This document shows positions 19,408 through 28,385 of a stretch of 64,000 nucleotides of DNA, piece by piece. The translations under genes were made by a program, and so were the position numbers. This DNA comes from Methylosinus sp. H3A (GTDB lineage: Bacteria > Pseudomonadota > Alphaproteobacteria > Rhizobiales > Beijerinckiaceae). Under the pieces are notes generated by a model. The model had not been told where the DNA came from. It ran no database searches and worked only from the letters and a program-made list of their open reading frames with translations. The stretch is from NCBI RefSeq assembly GCF_015709455.1, contig NZ_JADNQW010000005.1, positions 2,534,501 to 2,598,500 of the forward strand. Reading direction: 5' to 3'. Within the stretch, counting starts at the first letter, position 1, and each line of letters opens with the position of its first letter.

Positions 19408-19463
19408 CCTTCTCCCGCTTGCGGGAGAAGGTGGCCCTCGCGTCAGCGAGGGGCGGATGAGGG
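19408..19463. repeat. Palindromic repeat, full copy with two hairpins
   Basis: Hairpin one: CCTTCTCCCGC (19408-19418), loop TT, and its perfect reverse complement (19421-19431). Hairpin two: CCCTCGC (19435-19441), loop GTCA, GCGAGGG (19446-19452), then GCGGATGAGGG. The first half recurs at 42285-42307 and the second half with its CGGATGA tail at 56264-56291. This is a REP/BIME-like dispersed element. Confidence 0.75.
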
Positions 19464-19534
19464 ACCAAGCTGCCGCCATTGCTCTTTAAAGCTATGTCCA
19501 TGTGGAAAACCGTAGCAGCCCGTCATCCGACGCG

Positions 19535-19606
19535 GCCATAGCCCGACTCTTGCGACGGGCGTCCTGTCGGACGCCCTATGGCTAGGCCACCTCCCACGAG
19601 TGGGAG
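19535..19606. repeat. Nested inverted repeats
   Basis: Outer arms GCCATAG (19535-19541) and CTATGGC (19576-19582) enclose a perfect hairpin GGGCGTCC/GGACGCCC (19557-19564 and 19569-19576, loop TGTC). Directly after it is CTCCCA/TGGGAG (19591-19596, 19601-19606, loop CGAG) followed by AAGG, a variant of the first hairpin of the 19408 repeat. Confidence 0.65.
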
Positions 19607-19678
19607 AAGGAGTCGCGCGTCATGATTTTCGCTTGGAATTGAAACGCCTATTTAGCTCGATCTCCTTAGAGCCTCGCA

Positions 19679-22600
19679 TCACACCAACAACCCCGCGTGC
19701 GCCTCAATGCGCACCGCGCTGCGGCCGCCGCCGCGCTTCTCCACTCTGATCTGCACAGGAATGCGCTGGCGCAGCGATTCGACATGGCTGATGACGCCGA
19801 CCTTGCGGCCCTGTCCGTGCAGACGCTCCAGCGCGTCCATGGCGACGTCGAGCGTCGTTTGATCCAGCGTGCCGAAGCCCTCGTCGATGAACAGAGTGTC
19901 GACGAAGGAGCCGCGCCCCTCGAGGCTGCAGAGGCCGAGCGCCAGCGCGAGCGAGGCCAAAAAGCGCTCGCCGCCGGACAGCGAGCGCGTCGAGCGACGC
20001 TCGTCGCAAAGATCACGATCGACGATCTGCAGACCGAGGTCGGCCGTGTCGCAGGCGGAGCGCTCCAGCCGATAGCGCGTCGTCAGCGTCGCCAGATTGC
20101 GATTGGCGAGCGCGACGAGATGCTCCAGCGTCACGCTCTGCGCGAAGCGGCGGAATTTGTCGCCGCTCGCCGAGCCGATGGCGGCGTCGACCTCGGCCCA
20201 GCTCTTATGCGTCGCCTCGGCGGCGGCGATCTCGGCGGCGAGCGTCGCGGCGCGCCCATGCGCAATGTCGTCTGCGGCGAGTCTTTCGCCGATCTCGCCG
20301 AGCCGTCGCGCCAGCGCTTCCAGTTTCGTCTCCGCTTCGGCGCGGCGCGCGTCCAGCATTGCGACGTCTTGCTCCGGGCGACCTTCGGCGAGCGTGTCGG
20401 CGAGATCGCGGGCGCGCGCCTCTTTTTCGGTCCGCGCGGCGGCGACGGCGGCGTCCACGGCCTCCAGGCTCGCCCGCAATTCCGCGCGCTCTCGCGGTGA
20501 GACTGCGAGAAGAGCGAGCGCCGCCTCTTCGTCGATTTGCGCGACAATCAGCGCGGCGGCGAAATCCTGCGCGGCGGCCTCGCTTCGCGCGCGCGCCTCG
20601 GCGAGAGCGTTCGCCGCATGGGCGAGGTCGCGCTCGGCGCCGGCGCGGCGCGCCTCCGTCTCGGCGCGCAGGCGCGCGGCGGATTCGAGCGCCTGCTGCG
20701 CGAGGAGACGCGCGTCATTGCAGCGTGTGCGATGGATCGTCGTCGGCTCGCCGCCCAGCAGTTCGCCGCGGCGCGCGCGCAGCTCGGCGCCCGCGCCCGC
20801 GCGTTCGTCTTGCTGTGTCTTCGCCGTCGCCGCCGCCTCGGCGCAGGCGCGCGCTTCGACGCGCAGACCGACGAGCTTTTGCGCGAGCGCGTCGAGATCG
20901 CGCTTCGCCTGCGCGGCGCTCTCCTGGGCGTTGCGAAAATCCTCGCCTCGCTTTTTCAGCCGCCGCATCGCGCTCGGCAGATCGCGGTCGAGATCGGCGG
21001 AGGAGAGGTCGCAAAGCGGCAGAAAGGGCGCGAGCGCGCGATCGACGGCGCGAAGGCTTTCGGTCGCGGCGGCGCGGGCCTCGCCGAGACGGGCGGCCTC
21101 CTCGCGCGCCGCGGCGACGCGCGCGAGACGATCGTCGCGCCTTTGCCGGCGCTCGTCGATCGCGGCGGCGAGGCGGTCATATTTCTGGCGCAGCGCGTCC
21201 ATATCGGCGCGTAGCGCCCGCGCGCCTGCGCGCCGGCTGTCGAGCGCGACGCTCTCGCGCTCGATCGCCTCGGCGATGAGCGTGAGCGCGGTCATATCGT
21301 CGATCGCTCCCGGCGCGGGCAGCGCGTCGTCGCGCCAGCCGCCACGCGCTTCCTCATGATCTTTCGCGGCGTCTTCACTTTCCGCCAACGCCTCGTCGCA
21401 TCGGCGCGTCGCATCGGCGGCGCGCTCTTGCGCTGCGGCGAGGCGACCGCTCGATGTGGCGATCGAGCGCTGCGCTTCCGTCATTTCACGGCGCAGCGCG
21501 TCGCGTCGAGCGCGAAGCTCGGCGATGAGCGCGTCTGCGGCCGCGCTCGAATGCGCGTGCGGATGCTCGCGCGCGCCGCAGACGGGGCAGGGGGCGTCTT
21601 CGACGAGGCTCGCGCGCAGCGCCAGCGCCTCTTTGGAGACGGCGGCGTCGGCGATCTCGCCGAGCCGCTCGACCTCTCCGCGCTTCGCCTCGCCGATCTC
21701 GCAGGCCGCGCGGGCCTCGTGGAGCGCGCGCGTCTCGCTCTCCTGCACGGCGTTCGCGGCCGCGAGATCCTGCGTCGCGCGTCTCGACGCTTCGCGCGCC
21801 TTCGCATGGCGCTGCATCTGCGTCTCGAGCCGAGTCGCGATCCGCCCGAGCGCGTCGAGCGCGCGGCTCCTCGTGATCGCTTCTTCTTCCTTCAGCTGCG
21901 CGAGCGCATCGCTGCGCGCTTCGATCTGCTCGGCGAGCTTTGCGTGGTGTGCTTTCGCCTCGCGATCATCGGCGTCGAAAGTCTCGAGCTCGCGAGTCGC
22001 GGCGTCGATCTCGGCGCCGAGCTCTTTCGCGCGCGCCGTGTCGTCGACGAGCGATTTGGCCGCCTCGCTTCGACGGTCGAGCCATTCGGCGATCTCGCTC
22101 CAGCGCGCGACCAGCGGCTCCGCGACGGCGAGACGCTCCAGCGCGGCGTGCGTCGTCTCGGCTCTCGCCTCGGCAGTCGCGACGCGCTCGATCAGAGCGG
22201 TTTCTTCGGCGGCCTTTTGTCGCGCGATCTGCATGGAGCCGAGCGCGACTTTCTCGGCTTGCGTCGCCTCCCGCTTGGCCGCGAGGATTTCGGCGTCGAG
22301 ACCTTCGGCCTGCGACCACAGAGGCCCGAATGTCTTGAATTCGGCTTCCGCCGCCTCCAAGCGCGCGCGCTTTTGCGCCTCTTCCGCGCATGCCTGCTCG
22401 AGCGCGGCCTGCGCTTTCGTCGAGGCTTCGCGCGCGGCGATGTCGCTCGTCGTCGCGCGGAGGAGGGTCTGCGCCGCGGCCTCGCGCGCGGCGAGCGGCG
22501 CGCGCAGCGGCTCGGCGGCGTCGAGCGTCGTCAGTCGCGCGCGTGCTTCCGCAAGGGACTCCTGCGCTGCGAGCGTCGCTTGGTGGCGCGCGGCGGTTTC

Positions 22601-23440
22601 GGCGAGACGAGTCTCCGCCTGCGCAATGCTTTCGTGGCGGCGCAGCAGCGCGGCGGCTTCGTCGCGTCGGCGCGCGGCTTCGACGCGACCCGCCGCGGAG
22701 GTTTCGCGCTCGATCTCCAGCGCCGCGCGTGCATCGTCCGGCAGCAGGCCGACGTCCTCGCGGCGTCGCCGCAGAATGTCCAGCGCCTCGAGCGCGGATT
22801 TGGTCCGCAGATAGACGCGCTTGGAAATCTCCGCATAGACAGAGGCGCCGGTGATCTTCTCGAGCAGATCGGCGCGCTCCTTCGAATCGGCGCGCAGAAA
22901 AGCGTCGAAATCGCCTTGCGCCAGCAGCACGGTGCGGCGAAACTGATCGAAGGTGAGATCGGTGAGCTCGACGATTTTGGCGCGCACGGGCTCGACGCCC
23001 GAGGCCACCGCCGCGACGACGGCGCCCGCCGCGTCCAGGCGATGCAGCGCGCGGCTGCGCTGTTGCAGATTGCCAGTCGCCCGCCCCCTCGCGCGCGCGA
23101 TGTCGCAGCGCGCGCGATAGCGCTCGCCGTCGCGGCTCAAAAAATCCACCTCGGCGAAGCCGCGTCCCGCGCCGCGCCGCAGAATGGAGCGCGGATCGGC
23201 GGCGCTCACCGTCTGCCCGCTCGGGTCCGGCACGCTCTCGTTGACGCCCTGCGCGGCGACGCGAGGAAACGCGTCATAGAGCGCGAGGCAGAGCGCGTCG
23301 AGAATCGTCGATTTGCCGGCGCCCGTCTCGCCGGTGATGGCGAAGAGGCCGGCGCCGCGCAGAGGCTCGGCCTCGAAATCGATCTCGAAGCGCTCGGCGA
23401 GACTCGCGAGATTTTCGCCCCTTATCGCGAGAATACGCAT
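19679..23440 (-). CDS. sbcC: Nuclease SbcCD subunit C (SMC-like ATPase)
   Basis: 1253 residues. Walker A GETGAGKS at 37-44, two long coiled-coil arms rich in Ala, Arg and Glu, a zinc hook CPVCG near residue 616 at the tip of the coiled coil, the ABC signature LSGGERFLAS near 1150, and Walker B FIDEGFGTLD near 1180. With SbcD it forms the Rad50/Mre11-like complex that opens DNA hairpins and cuts palindromes and blocked double-strand ends. Its start overlaps the sbcD stop region at base 23440 (stop/start sharing), so it is coupled to sbcD. Length is slightly above the usual 1000-1200. Confidence 0.95.
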   Translation of the reverse strand: MRILAIRGENLASLAERFEIDFEAEPLRGAGLFAITGETGAGKSTILDALCLALYDAFPRVAAQGVNESVPDPSGQTVSAADPRSILRRGAGRGFAEVDFLSRDGERYRARCDIARARGRATGNLQQRSRALHRLDAAGAVVAAVASGVEPVRAKIVELTDLTFDQFRRTVLLAQGDFDAFLRADSKERADLLEKITGASVYAEISKRVYLRTKSALEALDILRRRREDVGLLPDDARAALEIERETSAAGRVEAARRRDEAAALLRRHESIAQAETRLAETAARHQATLAAQESLAEARARLTTLDAAEPLRAPLAAREAAAQTLLRATTSDIAAREASTKAQAALEQACAEEAQKRARLEAAEAEFKTFGPLWSQAEGLDAEILAAKREATQAEKVALGSMQIARQKAAEETALIERVATAEARAETTHAALERLAVAEPLVARWSEIAEWLDRRSEAAKSLVDDTARAKELGAEIDAATRELETFDADDREAKAHHAKLAEQIEARSDALAQLKEEEAITRSRALDALGRIATRLETQMQRHAKAREASRRATQDLAAANAVQESETRALHEARAACEIGEAKRGEVERLGEIADAAVSKEALALRASLVEDAPCPVCGAREHPHAHSSAAADALIAELRARRDALRREMTEAQRSIATSSGRLAAAQERAADATRRCDEALAESEDAAKDHEEARGGWRDDALPAPGAIDDMTALTLIAEAIERESVALDSRRAGARALRADMDALRQKYDRLAAAIDERRQRRDDRLARVAAAREEAARLGEARAAATESLRAVDRALAPFLPLCDLSSADLDRDLPSAMRRLKKRGEDFRNAQESAAQAKRDLDALAQKLVGLRVEARACAEAAATAKTQQDERAGAGAELRARRGELLGGEPTTIHRTRCNDARLLAQQALESAARLRAETEARRAGAERDLAHAANALAEARARSEAAAQDFAAALIVAQIDEEAALALLAVSPRERAELRASLEAVDAAVAAARTEKEARARDLADTLAEGRPEQDVAMLDARRAEAETKLEALARRLGEIGERLAADDIAHGRAATLAAEIAAAEATHKSWAEVDAAIGSASGDKFRRFAQSVTLEHLVALANRNLATLTTRYRLERSACDTADLGLQIVDRDLCDERRSTRSLSGGERFLASLALALGLCSLEGRGSFVDTLFIDEGFGTLDQTTLDVAMDALERLHGQGRKVGVISHVESLRQRIPVQIRVEKRGGGRSAVRIEAHAGLLV

Positions 23441-24702
23441 TATTCCTCCGAGGCGGCGGAATGGAACAGCGTCAGATGCTCCGCCGTCGGCTCGGCTCTA
23501 TGGGTGAGCGCGAAGGCCTCGCGAAACAATTCGACCGGCTGCCGCTCGGAGAGGCGCAGGGCCGCGGGCGCCGGGGCCTCTGTTTCCGCGCGCTGCGGGC
23601 GCTCCACGGTGAGCGAGGCGAGGCGGATCGGAAATTTCTCCGCGATCGCGTCGATCTCGGCGTCCAAGCCGACGATCGGCCCGTCGGCGGCGACGGTCAG
23701 ATGAACGAAAGGCTTTTCATCGGCCGGCGTCGCGGCGTCGAGGCCGAGCGCGGCGAAAGCGGCTTCGACATTCTCGCGCGCGATTCCGCCGCGCGGCGGA
23801 ATGCGCAGGCAGGGAGTCGGGCGGGGGAGGGGGACATGCTCGACAATCGTCTGCGCGCCGTCGATAGCGACGATCGACACGCCGTGGCGATAGTCGATCT
23901 CCGTCTTGGACAGCGGAAACAGCGAGCCGGAATAGCGTATGCTCTCACGCCCGACCGCTTGCGGCCGATGCAGATGGCCGAGCGCGACATAGGCGACATC
24001 CGGCGGAAACACGTCCGGCGGAACCGCATGCTCGCCGCCGACGAGGATGCGGCGCTCGGCGCCTTCCGATTCGAGGCCGCCGGCGACATGCAGATGGCCA
24101 GTGACGACGAGCGGCGCCGCGCCGATGCGCGCCCGCGCGGCGGCGATGAGCTCGGCGTACAGCGCGCGCACCGAGCGCACGACGGGCGAGCCCTCGCTCT
24201 CGCCGTCGAGGATCGGCAGATCGGCGGCGCGCGGATAAGGCACGGCGAGAAGATGCGCCTCGATCGCGCCGCCGGCCCCGCGCAGCGGCACGAGATGGAC
24301 GCCGGCGTCGATCGCGCCGTCTTTGCGCGTGATCGTGCCGACGCCGGCGACATTGACGAGATCGAACAAAGCGCGCGGCGCCTCTATGCGCCCGGCCGGA
24401 TCGTGATTGCCGGCGAGGAGGACGATCGTCGCCGCGGGCAGAGCGGCGCGCAGCTCCTTCAGCGTGTCATAGAGGAGCTTCTGCGCTTCGGCGGAAGGGT
24501 TGAGGCTGTCGAATATGTCGCCGGCGACGATCACGGCGTCGACGCGGCGCTCCGCGGCGATGGCGACGAGCGCGTGCAGGACTTTGCGATGCTCCGCCTC
24601 GCGCGGCCAGCCCTGCAGCTGGGCGCCGAGATGCCAATCGGCCGTGTGGAGGAGGGTGAGCAGCTTCCTTGTCCTTCGTGTCTTCGTGGTTTGCTCTACC
24701 AC
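23440..24702 (-). CDS. sbcD: Nuclease SbcCD subunit D (Mre11-like), start uncertain
   Basis: About 420 residues from a GTG at 24702. The Mre11-type phosphoesterase motifs are present in order: LHTADWHLG, VIVAGDIFDS, LLAGNHDPAG, VTGHLHVAGG and ALGHLHRPQ, which bind two Mn ions. Normal SbcD proteins start with Met-Arg-Ile-Leu-His-Thr directly at the first motif; here that position has CTG/CTC codons, with no ATG, GTG or TTG in frame until the GTG inside the inverted repeat at 24670-24718. So either the GTG is used, adding about 15 basic residues, or a CTG at 24663 near an AAGGA sequence is. The repeat seems to have replaced the native start region. Confidence 0.85.
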   Translation of the reverse strand: MVEQTTKTRRTRKLLTLLHTADWHLGAQLQGWPREAEHRKVLHALVAIAAERRVDAVIVAGDIFDSLNPSAEAQKLLYDTLKELRAALPAATIVLLAGNHDPAGRIEAPRALFDLVNVAGVGTITRKDGAIDAGVHLVPLRGAGGAIEAHLLAVPYPRAADLPILDGESEGSPVVRSVRALYAELIAAARARIGAAPLVVTGHLHVAGGLESEGAERRILVGGEHAVPPDVFPPDVAYVALGHLHRPQAVGRESIRYSGSLFPLSKTEIDYRHGVSIVAIDGAQTIVEHVPLPRPTPCLRIPPRGGIARENVEAAFAALGLDAATPADEKPFVHLTVAADGPIVGLDAEIDAIAEKFPIRLASLTVERPQRAETEAPAPAALRLSERQPVELFREAFALTHRAEPTAEHLTLFHSAASEE

Positions 24703-24718
24703 GAAGACACGAAGGACA
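24670..24718. repeat. Perfect inverted repeat at the 5' end of sbcD
   Basis: Two 21-bp arms (24670-24690 and 24698-24718) are exact reverse complements around a 7-nt loop (TTGCTCT). The arm reads CACGAAGACACGAAGGAC at its core, a motif with internal ACGAAG-type repetition. It lies between the cupin stop (24728) and the first conserved sbcD codon. There is no T run on either side, so it is not a standard terminator. Confidence 0.9.
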
Positions 24719-24727
24719 CGACGGAAG

Positions 24728-25177
24728 TCAGCGCTGCGGCGGTTTTGGCCACAGGCTGGCGCCGGAAGGGCCGACGCCGGTCTCGAGCAGCAGGACTTCG
24801 CCGTCCCTCGCCCAGCCGTAATGGACGGTTTCCGCCGGCACGACGATCGAATCGCCGGGCCCGAGCGCGCGTAGCGAGCTCTCGTCGAGCCGCTCGCCGA
24901 CGCCCGCATAGAAGCGGCCGGAAATCACCGTCACGACGCGCGCGTCGGGATGGGTGTGCGGCAGCGATCTCGCGCCGGCCGCATATTTCACCGAGAGCGC
25001 ATAGAGCGCGCCGGGCTGCGTCGCCGTGCCGCTCACCGGCGCGGCGAAGACGCCGGTGAACAGCGGCACGGGCGCATATTTCAACTCGCTCTGCAGCACC
25101 GCGGGCGGCGGGCCTTCGGCCAGCGCCTCGCCGGCCCAGAAGGCCAGCGCAGCGAGCAGGAGAGATCGCGCGAACAT
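24728..25177 (-). CDS. Exported cupin-domain protein
   Basis: 149 residues from ATG 25177, which has a GGGGGA site; another ATG at 25192 abuts the transporter stop. Signal peptide about 1-20 (ending GEALA). Cupin motif 1 is HTHPDARVVTVISG with two histidines, and motif 2 is ALGPGDSIVVPAETVHYGW with the final His, a likely metal site. A single beta-barrel cupin in the periplasm may bind a small acid or act as a dioxygenase-like enzyme; nothing more specific is visible. It is directly downstream of the OFA transporter gene, so may act on the same substrate. Confidence 0.78.
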   Translation of the reverse strand: MFARSLLLAALAFWAGEALAEGPPPAVLQSELKYAPVPLFTGVFAAPVSGTATQPGALYALSVKYAAGARSLPHTHPDARVVTVISGRFYAGVGERLDESSLRALGPGDSIVVPAETVHYGWARDGEVLLLETGVGPSGASLWPKPPQR

Positions 25178-25192
25178 GCGTCCCCCGTTCAT

Positions 25193-26908
25193 TCAGTGGA
25201 ACAGCACGAAGGTCTTCTGCAGCGTGATCGATACGCCCCAGGCGAGCGGTATGCCGACGGCGGCCCAGGCGGCGATCAGTAGCAGGCGCGAGCCGCCGTT
25301 CTGTGCGGCGGCGGCGCGGCGCGCCTCGGCCGCCGCAGCTTCCGCGGCCTGACCTTCCTCGACATAATCCTCGAAATCGGCGTGCGGTTCTTTCTCTGCC
25401 TGCACGACGGCGGCGACGCTGGTCTTCTTCTCCGCGGCGACCTCTTCGTCGGTCATGAACAGCTTCTCGGCGACCGGCCGCACCGCGAGATCGCAGACGA
25501 GGCCGAGGACGAGCAGGCCGGCGAGAATATACATGGTCTGATTATAGACCGCCTCGCGCGCGACGCCGTGGTCGATCTGATAGTCGCGAAGGTAATTGAC
25601 CAGCACCGGGCCGAGCACGCCCGCCGTCGACCAGGCGGTGAGCAGCCTTCCGTGAATCGCGCCCACATAATGCGTGCCGAAAATATCCGCGAGATAGGCC
25701 GGAATGGTCGCGAAGCCGCCGCCATACATCGACAGGATCACGCAGAAGAACAGCACGAAGAGCACCACATTGCCCTCATGCGCGGCCCAGGGCGCGGCGG
25801 AATAGAGCAAGAAGCCGAGCACGAAGAAGATGGCGTAGGTCGTCTTGCGGCCGAGCATGTCGGACCATGTGGCCCAGAACAGGCGCCCGCCGATGTTGCA
25901 GAGGCTGAGCAGGCCGGTGAAACCGGCCGCGATGGCGGCGATCTTCGCCTTTTGCGTCGCGTCGAGATCGGCGAATCCCATGTCGAGGCCGATGAGCCGG
26001 CCGCCGAACACTTCCTGCAACATGGGAGAGGCCATGCCCAGCACGCCGATGCCGGCGCTGACATTGAGGCAGAGAACGCCCCACAGCAGCCAGAATTGCC
26101 GAGTCTTCCACGCCACCTCGAGATGCACATGGCGGCTCGTCACCATTTTATTGGCGGCCGTCGCCGAGGGCGACCAGCCCTCCGGCTTCCAGCCGTCGCG
26201 CGGCACGCGATAGCCGAGCGAGCCGCCCACCATGAAGACGAAATAGATCGCCGCCATGGTGACGAAGGTCTGCCACACGCCGACGGAGGTGGGCGTCGCA
26301 TAATAGGCCATCAGCTTGTCGGCGAGCGGCGCGCCGATCATCGCCCCGCCGCCGAAGCCCATGATCGCCATGCCGGTCGCCATGCCGCGCCGATCCGGAA
26401 ACCATTTGATGAGCGTCGAGACCGGCGAGATATAGCCGAGGCCGAGCCCTATGCCGCCGATGACGCCGGAGCCGAGCCACAGCATCCAGATCTGATGCAG
26501 ATAGACGCCGGCCGCCGAGATCAGCAGGCCGCCGCACCAGCACACCGACGCCGCCAGGCCCGCCTTGCGCGGGCCGGCGGTCTCCAGCCAATGGCCGAAC
26601 ACGGCCGCCGAGGAGCCGAGAAAGACGAAGAACAGCGTGAAGGTCCAGCCGAGCATGCTGATCTTCCAATCGCAGCTCGTGGCGAAAATGCTGGCGAAAA
26701 AGCCCATATCCGCCGGGCAGGCCTTGGGCTCGGCGCCGCCGACGACGCGCGACAGCGGCAACCAGAACACGCTGAAGCCATAGGCCATGCCGATGCACAA
26801 ATGCACGGCGAGAGCGGCCGGCGGCACCAGCCAGCGGTTGAAGCCATGCGCTGCGATGGAGCGCTCCCGGCTCAGAAAATGCCGGGATGGCAAAGCGGCT
26901 ACCGACAT
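25193..26908 (-). CDS. OFA-family (oxalate/formate antiporter-like) MFS transporter
   Basis: 571 residues with 12 membrane segments plus one extra near the C-terminus (about 538-560). MFS/OFA features: ALAVHLCIGMAYGFSVFWLPL in the first segment, GLGLGYISPVSTLIKWFPDRRGMATGMAIMGFGGGAM in the fourth and fifth, and NIGGRLFWATWSDMLGR after the eighth. OFA members exchange small carboxylates such as oxalate and formate. The Glu/Ala-rich cytosolic linker before the thirteenth segment is typical of a proteobacterial subgroup. The substrate is inferred only. The cupin gene follows immediately. Confidence 0.88.
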   Translation of the reverse strand: MSVAALPSRHFLSRERSIAAHGFNRWLVPPAALAVHLCIGMAYGFSVFWLPLSRVVGGAEPKACPADMGFFASIFATSCDWKISMLGWTFTLFFVFLGSSAAVFGHWLETAGPRKAGLAASVCWCGGLLISAAGVYLHQIWMLWLGSGVIGGIGLGLGYISPVSTLIKWFPDRRGMATGMAIMGFGGGAMIGAPLADKLMAYYATPTSVGVWQTFVTMAAIYFVFMVGGSLGYRVPRDGWKPEGWSPSATAANKMVTSRHVHLEVAWKTRQFWLLWGVLCLNVSAGIGVLGMASPMLQEVFGGRLIGLDMGFADLDATQKAKIAAIAAGFTGLLSLCNIGGRLFWATWSDMLGRKTTYAIFFVLGFLLYSAAPWAAHEGNVVLFVLFFCVILSMYGGGFATIPAYLADIFGTHYVGAIHGRLLTAWSTAGVLGPVLVNYLRDYQIDHGVAREAVYNQTMYILAGLLVLGLVCDLAVRPVAEKLFMTDEEVAAEKKTSVAAVVQAEKEPHADFEDYVEEGQAAEAAAAEARRAAAAQNGGSRLLLIAAWAAVGIPLAWGVSITLQKTFVLFH

Positions 26909-27284
26909 GAAATCCTCCGAAACCGAGCCGCGCCTCTATGGCGGCGTCATGAGCGAACCGAAACGCCGCCCCCGAGCGGCGCCCGCAGGCCCCCGTCGAC
27001 GCCGAGGGCCGAGACGTTTTCAACTCTCTCTATCGGAAAATCGCCACAGCGGCGATCATCGATCAATATCTATTTCCCGTCGCTTTATTCGATTCCTCTA
27101 TTGCCGCTCTATCTGACGGAATGGACGGCGGCTTTCTCCTCGCTGACGAAAATTCGCACGAAACGCCAATGATTTTGCGCTTGCGGGCGGGCGCCGGCGT
27201 CCATATCCTGTATGACGATATGTAACTGCCGTATATAGCCAGAGCGCGCATGGGAGCGGCGGCGCGCATTCCGAGGCCCTCGCC
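26909..27284. other. Divergent intergenic region between the OFA transporter and the luciferase-like gene
   Basis: 376 bp. It contains the predicted promoter at 27181-27209 for the plus-strand gene and an AT-richer centre (27050-27130) that may hold the transporter promoter. Frames crossing it show no family features. Confidence 0.45.
27181..27209 (+). promoter_or_regulatory. Predicted promoter of the luciferase-like gene
   Basis: TTGCGG (27181-27186), 17 bp, TATCCT (27204-27209). Leader length to the start codon would be about 70 bp. Confidence 0.45.
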
Positions 27285-28283
27285 ATGCGGTTCGGCGTCT
27301 TCTGCACCTATGAAAATCCGCAGCAGGATTACGCGCGCTGCCTCGAGACGCAGACGGGGCTCGTGCGTCATGCGGAGGCGTTCGGCTTCGAGGAAGCCTG
27401 GATCGCCGAGCATCATTTCGAGCCGGACGCCGTCTGCCCCTCCATTCTCGCGCTGCTGTCCTATCTCGCCGGCGTGACGACGACGATCAGGCTCGGCTCG
27501 GCCGCTGTGCTGCTCGCCTTCCGCAATCCGATCCAGGTGGCGGAGGATGTCGCGACGATCGATCTTCTCTCCAAGGGTCGGTTCGATTTCGGCGTGGCGC
27601 GGGGCGGGCCCTTCGAATTGCAGAACCGGCATTTCGGCGCCGGCAAGGATTCGACGCGCGAGATGACTCTGGAGGCGCTCGGCCTCGTCAATCGCCTGCT
27701 CTACGAAGACAAGGTGACCTTCACCGGCGCGCATTACGAGGCCAATGGCCTCAGCATCACGCCGCGCCCGCTGCAAAAGCCGATCCCCACCTATCTCGCC
27801 ACCACCACGCCGGGGGCGATTCGCTATGCCGCGCGCAACGGTTTCGGCGTGATGGCGGGCCCGCCTTTCCCGATCGAGCAGATCAAGGAGACTTTGCGCA
27901 TCTATCGCGAGGCGGCGGGGCCGGAGGGCGATCCGCGCTTCACCATGGCGCGCTTTTATTTCGCGGCTCCGCGGCGCGAGCAGGCGCTGGCCGAGGCGGT
28001 TCCCTTCTTCGCGCGTTTCGCCGAGCGCATGCGCGGCAATTTCGCCCGCCAGGACGGCGCGGCGCCGCCTTCGCTGACCGAGGAGGGGCTGCTGCAGCGC
28101 TCGCTGATCGGCGATTTCGACGAGGTGGCCGAGAAGATCGCCGCCTATCGCGAGGAGACGGACGCGCGGTCGATCTTGCTGAAGCCGATCTCGCGGGATG
28201 CGGAGAAGAATTTGCGCTCGCTCGAGGATTTCGCGCGCCATGTGCGGCCGATGCTGGGGGTGGCGGCGGCGGCGGCGCAGTAG
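27285..28283 (+). CDS. LLM-class (luciferase-like) flavin-dependent monooxygenase
   Basis: 332 residues, a TIM-barrel fold without membrane or signal segments. Features: MRFGVFC start strand, EEAWIAEHHFEPDAVCPS (His pair of the family), VTTTIRLGSAAVLLAFRNPIQVAEDVATIDLLSKGRFDFGVARGG for FMN/F420 binding, and a central TTTPGAIRYAARNGFG block. Enzymes of this class use reduced FMN and oxygen on very diverse substrates (alkanes, sulfonates, amines). No flavin reductase is adjacent, so the partner and substrate cannot be told. It ends in an Ala/Gln-rich tail. Confidence 0.88.
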   Translation: MRFGVFCTYENPQQDYARCLETQTGLVRHAEAFGFEEAWIAEHHFEPDAVCPSILALLSYLAGVTTTIRLGSAAVLLAFRNPIQVAEDVATIDLLSKGRFDFGVARGGPFELQNRHFGAGKDSTREMTLEALGLVNRLLYEDKVTFTGAHYEANGLSITPRPLQKPIPTYLATTTPGAIRYAARNGFGVMAGPPFPIEQIKETLRIYREAAGPEGDPRFTMARFYFAAPRREQALAEAVPFFARFAERMRGNFARQDGAAPPSLTEEGLLQRSLIGDFDEVAEKIAAYREETDARSILLKPISRDAEKNLRSLEDFARHVRPMLGVAAAAAQ

Positions 28284-28385
28284 AGGGGGATATTGTTGAT
28301 TTTCTGGACGGTGGTTGGCGCCTTGCCGAAGGAAGAGACCGCGATCGCTTTTGGATGCTGAGATGGGTTGTTGTATGATCACCAA

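Larger units (their letters stand above)
19311..19678. other. Intergenic region rich in palindromic repeats, between the sugar transferase and sbcC
   Basis: 368 bp between convergent genes with no protein gene. It contains the paired hairpins at 19408-19463 and the nested inverted repeats at 19535-19606, separated by a short AT-richer stretch. Either could stop transcription from both sides, though none is followed by a T run. Confidence 0.6.

Noticed and set aside
24670..24718. Inverted repeat as the cupin terminator
   Set aside because: No T run follows on the transcribed strand and it is too close to sbcD codons.
25382..27172. 596-codon frame opposite the OFA transporter
   Set aside because: Shadow of the hydrophobic codons; reads as charged low-complexity sequence.
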